Below, in pieces: positions 58,054 to 64,000 of a stretch of DNA of 64,000 nucleotides. Source of the DNA: Diatrype stigma (taxonomy: Eukaryota; Ascomycota; Sordariomycetes; Xylariales; Diatrypaceae); contig JAKJXP020000023.1 in NCBI GenBank assembly GCA_022225965.2, forward strand, positions 310,001-374,000, given 5' to 3'. A program made the position numbers and the translations under genes. A model generated the notes under the pieces. It was not told where the DNA came from. It worked only from the letters and a program-made list of their open reading frames with translations, and ran no database searches. Positions within the stretch are counted from its first letter, which is position 1. Every line of letters begins with the position of its first letter.

Positions 58054-61000
58054 TTATGCGTCTTGTTGTGCATCTTGCTGGCCATCTTGCTGGCCATCTT
58101 GCTGACCATCCTGTTGCCCGTCTTGTGGTCCGTCTTGTCGCGGCTGTCCCTGTCCAGGATTGCCGTATAGCAGCTTCTTGATATCTGCTGATGTGCTCTC
58201 TTTGGCCTTGGCTCCTTTCTTCTTCTCCTTGAACGCCATGCTCACTAGCTTTCGTTTCTCCGCCTGGATGTTAAGGACTTGCTCTTCCACAGATCCGTCC
58301 ATGACAAGTCTCCAAACCTTGGTTTCCCGTGTCTGGCCGAGTCTGTGCACGCGATCAATAGCCTGATCTTCGATAGCTGGCGCCCACCCTTCAGAAATAT
58401 TAGCAAAGGACTACTATGTGTTGCTTTTTCATCATCAAGATACTTACAGCTGTCGACTAGAACGACAGTGTCAGCTGCCACGAGGTTGAGTCCTACGCTG
58501 CAAGCACTCAGACTTGCAAGCATCACCCTAGTATCAGGATCGTCATTCAAGGCGGCAACGGCTCGGTCACGCTGCTCTACTGTCATCTTGCCGTCGATGC
58601 GACAGAAGCCAAATTTGGTTTCTCCCAAAATGTTCTGGATAATGTTGAGGAATGAGGTCCACTGGGAGAAGACGATGACTTTTGACTTGGGGTCCTTGAG
58701 ACTCAGTTCAAGAATCTTGACCAACTCTTCGGTCTTTGAGCTTCTGGTTTCGCTGTCGAATTCTTCGGGAGCGTCTGCCTCGAGCGATAGTTCTACCAGC
58801 ATTTCAGGCGTAAGCTGAGCGCGACATTGTGGACAAGTGCTTTTCTTGTTCGCGCCACCCTGCGGGTCAACCCACTCGAGAATGCAGTCTTTGCCAAACA
58901 TGTGCTTGCAAGCCGTGATGACTGGTTTATGCAAGTCGATTGCCTCAAAACAAATCGAGCATTCTTCTCCATCCTTGCAACCGAGTGCCAGCGCTTTTTG
59001 TAGGATTTCGAGATTCTCTGGTGTGAATTTTACTACCTTTTCACCATCAAGAAGGGCAAGGACATCTTTCACACGATCTTTGCAGAGACTCCAATGGCAG
59101 CACCTATACCATGTTAGAAAGCATAGCCCAGGAACAAGACAGGCGACTTAGAAGGAGATAGGGGCTCAGAAGAATGACGCTATGAAGCATCATAGGCATA
59201 TGAAATGATGACTTACATCTGTCTGAGACGGAGAAGCCTTTCCAAGACGTTGGTGAACCGCAATTTTTCACCTTTCTGAGATTTTCTCTCATACTGTTCC
59301 ATGGCCCCTTTGGCTTCAGACCTATTATCCGGTTAGTTACTTTCGACGGGACAGGTATGGTTGACATACAGCATAGCGTCGTATTTGGTCTGTTCATCTT
59401 TACTGAAAGTCACACGATGTATATACTCGGTCTTCTTGGGCAACTTCAAGTCTACAAACTTCATGTCCTTTAGGCGACGAAGACATAGATCATGGAACAA
59501 CGCTTGTAGGAGAGCCTTCGCTTTGTTGTATTCCTTGGCGGTACTCTGAGTGGTCGGTTTCTGATCCAAGGGACGACTGATGGCAGTTTTGAAGATGAGT
59601 ACATCTTCAAGACCACCACTGATTCTGAGGAACTGCAACATTGACTGGAAGTCTTCACGATGGTTGACACTACAAGGATCGTTAGCATGTTCAAGACCCA
59701 AGATAAAAATCCGGTCGGTGAGAAAGATTTCGGACAGAGACGTACATTGGTGTCCCCGTCAACACCCAACGAGACTTTGCCTCGAAACTGCAGATAGCCT
59801 TGGCAGTTGTCGTCTTGGAGTTTCTGATCACATGGCCTTCGTCAAGGACTATGCGACGCCAGTCGACGGTAAACAACCCGTTTTTCTTCCCGCCTTGATA
59901 GTCGCTCACGATCTTGCCATAGCTCGTAATAACAATGTCGTGTTTGAGAAAGTCGGCTTTCGAGTACTTGCCCGTTTTAGGCACTTGGTGGTATCTCAAG
60001 ATGCTGGGCATATGGTCTTGCTTAACATGTCTAGCGATCTGTTCCTCCCAGTTGCTCATAACACCCTTCGGTGCAACAATAAGGGTAGGACCATCGCCTT
60101 TCTTCGATAAGATAAGACTGATTACCTGAAGAGTCTTACCAAGACCCATGTCGTCAGCAAGTATGCCACCTGATAGCAAGCTAGGCCGTGTCGTTGACGT
60201 GAAACCAGAGGCAAGGTTGAAGAAATTGCCACGAGTGTCGCGTTTCCATAGCTGGACAACATCCTTGGACTCAGGGGCAGGTAGTTCAGGCGCCTCTTTA
60301 GCGCTCATCCAAGCGAGACCCTGGCGAGATTGTTAGTTGGTACATCATGCAAATGTTCTACGTCCTTCATACCTGGAGCTGGTATGGCAGCAGGCGCGAC
60401 TCAAGCGCATCAGGCTGATTTGCCATAGGTAGTTTTGAGAGCGCCTCTTCACCTAATGAAAGGTCTTTGAGAAGGTCTTCTGCTCGTGTGTCGGCCACCT
60501 CGCTAGCCCCTAGAAGTTTTTGAGTCGGAACATTTTGCCCTGCCTCTTCCTCCTGAGGCATACCAGCAAGAGATGAGCCGCTCTTGAGGCCGAGCTTTGA
60601 CGCCTTTTTCCGGGTCTCTGCTTCTTCCCTTGTGGCCTTGAGTTGCGTCGCCTTGAGAAGCTTCGCGGCCTTCAACTTGGTCTCCAATTCCTTTCGAGCT
60701 GCTGGTTCGCCTGTACCATATATATAGAGTCGGATAGGACAGTCATATGCGGTCTTGTAGCCAGTGACAACTCCTTCTAGGATGATGTCGCCTCTGTCTA
60801 TGAAAGGCGCTAGCTTCTCAGCTACAGTTCTGGGTATGTGACCAATCTGTTGGCGCATCACGTTGTCTACCCGAATCGCATTTGTATCATATTGATTTCC
60901 CGGCTCTCGACGACAAAGAACCATCTCGCCTGCCGTGACGACACCGGTGTAGAATCTGACACCCACGATCTTGCCATCGAATGTGCCATACAAATCCACT

Positions 61001-61260
61001 GACGAGTTACCGTTGTCGTCTTGGGTGAGGTCAATGACCTCATCTTCATCGTCAACCACCCATGATGATCGAGGAGTTTGTTGACTGGAAGAGCCAAGCG
61101 ACGAAAGGGGGGTGGATTGATAGGAGTGGGATGCAGTTGACAGTGAGCTAGGGGGTCCAACATGCTGGCTTGCACTTGAAGAGGGCGTGTTCTGGTCGTG
61201 CCGAGCATGCTTGCTCTTGGGCAGGTTGCCAGGGTCGGCAGGACGCTTGCGTGGGGCCAT
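58054..61260 (-). CDS. HIRAN-SNF2-RING helicase of the HLTF/RAD5 class
   Basis: Predicted nuclear DNA translocase and E3 ubiquitin ligase acting in post-replication repair. It has 952 residues in six exons: 61260-60373, 60320-59746, 59669-59370, 59321-59217, 59103-58448 and 58388-58054; all phases close. Domains in order: a disordered N-terminus with a SUMO-interaction-like VIDLTQ (about 75-80); a HIRAN domain (about 92-195: VGVRFYTGVVTAGE..DTNAIRV..IGHIPR); and the SNF2 N-lobe with Walker A DMGLGKT (Lys about 358) and LDEGH (about 455-459). The RING finger starts CSICFEAIDL (about 671) and ends CPQCR. The helicase C-lobe has VIVFSQWTSF, QRDRAV and DQAIDRVHRLGQTR. This order, with RING inside the helicase, is the HLTF/RAD5 arrangement. 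The C-terminus ends in a QQDG repeat. It is shorter than yeast Rad5 and closer to HLTF-type fungal paralogues. Confidence 0.93.
58058..58135. repeat. 15-bp-type coding tandem repeat (QQDG/QQDA tail)
   Basis: CATCTTGCTGGC and close variants are repeated in tandem. On the minus strand they encode repeats of DGQQ at the extreme C-terminus of the helicase. Confidence 0.8.
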
Positions 61261-62833
61261 TGTGCATTCCCCAATGCGGATCTTATTCAAGGCGATGCAG
61301 GATGCAGGATGCGGGATGCGGGATGCGCGACGATAGCGTTTAGTTGTGACTAGGTAATCTAGCGATCTAGATAATCTAGATGGCCAAAACGGGGTAAAAG
61401 AGTGGTCTCGTTGTTCCCAACGCTGGCCAACGGCAGTGGGTTCGCGGCTATTATCAATCGCAACCTGGAATGCGACCTGGGGATGAAGATGGAGACCCGA
61501 GTAAGTTCACTGCCTTAGGTATGTATTTTCACAATTGTTCTTATTATTCTAATGATAAAAGGTTCTCCCCTAAACTTACCCTTGAAAGCTATGACGCTAT
61601 GGTCGAGGCGCGACTTCCCCGTTTGAAACACCCAGACGCAACAAACGAAGACGCGCTATCACGTGATTGTGCCTTCCCGAGTTCCCGAACTATGTACGAA
61701 GTAGAGGTGAAATTGAACATTTCCAGATATGCACAGAATGTCAGGTAGGTAGGTGCATGATACGAGATCAATGATTGAATGTCTAATTACTACATAGCTA
61801 CGAGGCCAACCTTATCTAATCGTCGGCATGTAGCAAGCTCCGTCTGCAGGACCAAAAAGAGAAGGCCTTATTGTAAGTTCTGAATGTGCTCATCTAGAGA
61901 CGGTATTGCGACATCGAAGGCGCTATGCTCTTACACACTTGGCGGCGTCTCTATGGTGCTTCTGGGCTGCGAGGGCAATCTCCAGCCAATCAGAGGCCGA
62001 CTCGGCTCTAACGAGCTTGGGGGCTGAGATGTGGCAATTCCAATAGGTACCTACTCCTCACAGGATTCAAGAAAAAGTCCATCTACCCATTTCACCAGGG
62101 AGAATGCACTTTCATCTCTTCTCTATCAACTTGGGATTTTCCCTGTGAAGCATCTACGGCATGCAAATCCAAAGGTCAATCCTCCCCGGTTATGTATGCA
62201 CCAGGTAACTAGGAAATCAAGATTCGACTGTTCCAGCTCCCTCTATGACGTCTCTCATTGGATAGCGCAGAGCCTGTATTACCCGAAAGGGTATGTGCGA
62301 GGGCCGCCGACGGCCGCCCTCTGCCGCCCCGACGAAGCCGCATAGGTCCGCCAGAGCGGCCCAACAGCCCTTGATGGATCGAATGGACGCACCACCACGA
62401 CGAATGAGCTTTTGTGACGATGGCGCAATCCGAGCTAGTCTACATCAGTCGAGTCTTTATATCTTCAAAAGAGCCGCAAGGTCACGTCGAGTTGGCTTTG
62501 TCGACCTCACCTCTCTCCCGGAGCACTCAGAGCTAGTTGACGGTCTTTCTCGACTTATTATGTGGCATAGTTGTCTATTAATTACTATCTGAGAGAGAAT
62601 CCCCAAAACCAAGGACGATCCAGCGCGCGCTATCCAAGCTCCATCCATACACCCAGCTTATGTTGCCCAAACCCTTCCACGGTTTCCTCCTGAGTCGATC
62701 AGGACTTGAGGAAGCGCTATGTTGGCTTATTTCATACAGTCATTACACACATACGGCTTCAGAGATGGCCATCTCTTTCTTGGGGACCCGATCCTCCAGG
62801 GATTACATGTCCCTTACATGTCCCTGGACGAAG
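61261..62833. other. Intergenic region upstream of the helicase
   Basis: Helicase promoter with a 7-bp tandem repeat immediately before the gene (61294-61328). The remainder has no supported gene; short ORFs lack any family signature. The right part is the 3' flank of the cysteine dioxygenase. Confidence 0.6.
61294..61328. repeat. 7-bp tandem repeat GATGCRG x5
   Basis: Five head-to-tail copies (GATGCAG twice, GATGCGG twice, GATGCGC), 34 bp upstream of the helicase start codon. Confidence 0.85.
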
Positions 62834-63590
62834 TCACGCTGCTTTCGCAGCCGACACACATGAAGGCGTTTCTTCATCTTTCTTCAAGACTTCGCCAAAC
62901 ACCGAGTGGTATCCACATTTGGCAATGTGCTTTGCCTCTCCGGTGCTATCATCGAAGACGTAGCAGCCATGCTTGGCTACGTTTGGTGGGGTGTACACTG
63001 GCTTCGAGTTAGCTGAGTGGCATACTTGGAGCACGCATCTCGAGACCTACAGTGTAGGGACACAGCGTAGTCGCTGCCTTGATTTGTCACCCGGTGCAGA
63101 CCAAGGTCGTCTGACATATATGCAGTCTGATCTGTCTTATGCACCTGTTCCGACTTCTTCACCATGGGTTTGGCTTTGTCGCCGTCGGGAAAGTCGTATC
63201 GCGTCTCGGTCAAATCCCCCTTGAGGATCTTCATAAGGCAATGGGCTTTGCCGTGGTCATGAATCGGACTACCCTTTCCTGGTGTCCACACAAGGATCAT
63301 CTATTCAGAGGCACTGGTCAGCATACTATCAACAAGCTTGCATTATCTCAGGAGAGGACTGCACTGCTCACCAAGTTGTAGCTGTCATTGCCTTCATCTA
63401 CCAGATTCCGGGTGTATCCCATGTTCTCATTTCCGATTGCGTACTTGGACCACTCGTCTGGCTTGGACTTGTACCGATCCATGAGGTGGGTGAGTTCATC
63501 CACCTCTACATCCTGGGACAGCAACCCGGAATATGGGCCCAGGTTGTCCCTAATCGCAGTCACGAGCTTGTCGAAAGTGAAATCGTTCAT
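62834..63590 (-). CDS. cdo1: Cysteine dioxygenase
   Basis: Non-haem iron enzyme that oxidises L-cysteine to cysteine sulfinate, the entry to taurine/sulfate metabolism; cytosolic. It has 210 residues in three exons: 63590-63372, 63300-63051 and 62997-62834. The introns are 71 and 53 nt (GTGAGC..CTGAC..ATAG and GTAGGT..CTAAC..CCAG), in phase. Iron ligands are His87 and His89 (SPIHDHGKAHC) and His142 (LGLHRVTN). Cys94 and Tyr158 (SLHLYTPP) are positioned to form the Cys-Tyr cofactor crosslink known in the mammalian enzyme (C93-Y157). The Ser-His-Tyr triad is S154, H156, Y158. Length and all key residues are intact, so an active enzyme is expected. The start at 63590 gives MNDFTFDKLV; no targeting signal. 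Confidence 0.95.
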
Positions 63591-64000
63591 TTTGGATGGT
63601 AGCGGAGTGTCTTCTGTGGTTCTGGCTTTTTGCAATTACGAGTGCACGGCGTGTTGAAGGACCTATTAAGGAGATAGGAGTGTGGTGATACTTGAACTGG
63701 TTCGGTTCGAGGTTTGCTACAATCCAATGACTCCCTACGTATATCGTGGAACCGTGGAAGGAATGCGACCTCTGGCCTCCGGATTCTCTAGCCTGCAGGT
63801 TTAGGAGGTTATTGGTGGGTTCTCCGCTTTTCGCTCACTACTAATCTGCTCAATGGTCAGCCCCTATTAGTGCGATGCCGATTTCGCCGAGGCCTTTACC
63901 GTCTTTCAGAACCCCCTCAAACGGGACACACTACCTAAGCATACGTACGTCAAAAGATGCTGATTGGTTGGGCCTATGTTGATCGAAGCCGCACTTCCCC
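63591..64000. other. Right-edge intergenic sequence
   Basis: 5' flank of the cysteine dioxygenase gene up to the window edge. No other feature recognised. Confidence 0.6.

Noticed and set aside
62293..62592. 99-codon ORF between the helicase and cysteine dioxygenase
   Set aside because: No recognisable domain, weak start context and no neighbouring exon.

Overview
This is nuclear DNA from a filamentous ascomycete (Pezizomycotina), most likely a Sordariomycete. The evidence is: genes split by short introns with GT..AG ends and CTAAC/CTGAC branch sites; an NUDA/RO-1 type cytoplasmic dynein heavy chain; an AA9 lytic polysaccharide monooxygenase; a divergent histone H4 variant like the one known from Neurospora; and AT-rich, RIP-like repeat relics. 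Gene density is moderate, and several intergenic stretches are 2-5 kb long. I see no bacterial operon, CRISPR array, rRNA gene or convincing tRNA gene. All multi-exon models were derived by hand from reading frame, splice signals and family knowledge, and they close in phase.

Left part (1-16.7 kb): the minus-strand dynein heavy chain gene runs off the left edge after about 4,033 codons. Upstream of it lie a minisatellite and AT-rich relic region (about 13.1-13.95 kb) and then a minus-strand glutamine-rich FAR1-type DNA-binding protein. Middle-left (20-26 kb): a plus-strand fungal F-box-like/2EXR-like protein converges on a large minus-strand zinc-finger protein of about 1,104 residues built from three exons. 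A gap of more than 4.5 kb follows.

Middle (30-46.7 kb): a plus-strand membrane GNAT-like protein; a seven-exon histone H4 variant on the minus strand whose exons are all too small to show as a long ORF; a minus-strand cytochrome P450-like gene; SVF1 (minus) and mitochondrial ribosomal protein uL11m (plus), sharing a divergent promoter region; a HAL4/SAT4-type protein kinase (plus); and HSP10 (plus), whose first coding exon is only the ATG.

Right part (48-64 kb): a secreted AA9 LPMO with a cysteine-rich C-terminal extension; a six-exon atypical kinase-like gene (minus); a small N-myristoylation/Cys-rich ORF; an AT-rich 610-bp element with 17-bp perfect terminal inverted repeats; a small secreted cysteine protein just beside it; a HIRAN-SNF2-RING helicase of the HLTF/RAD5 class (minus); and a cysteine dioxygenase (minus).

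There is no sign of one joint pathway. Functional themes are intracellular transport, chromatin/DNA repair (H4 variant, HLTF-like), mitochondria and stress (uL11m, HSP10, SVF1, HAL4-like kinase), and secretion (LPMO and an effector-like protein). The most unusual items are the H4 variant, the P450-like protein with an altered haem motif, and the secreted protein about 280 bp from a degenerate TIR element.
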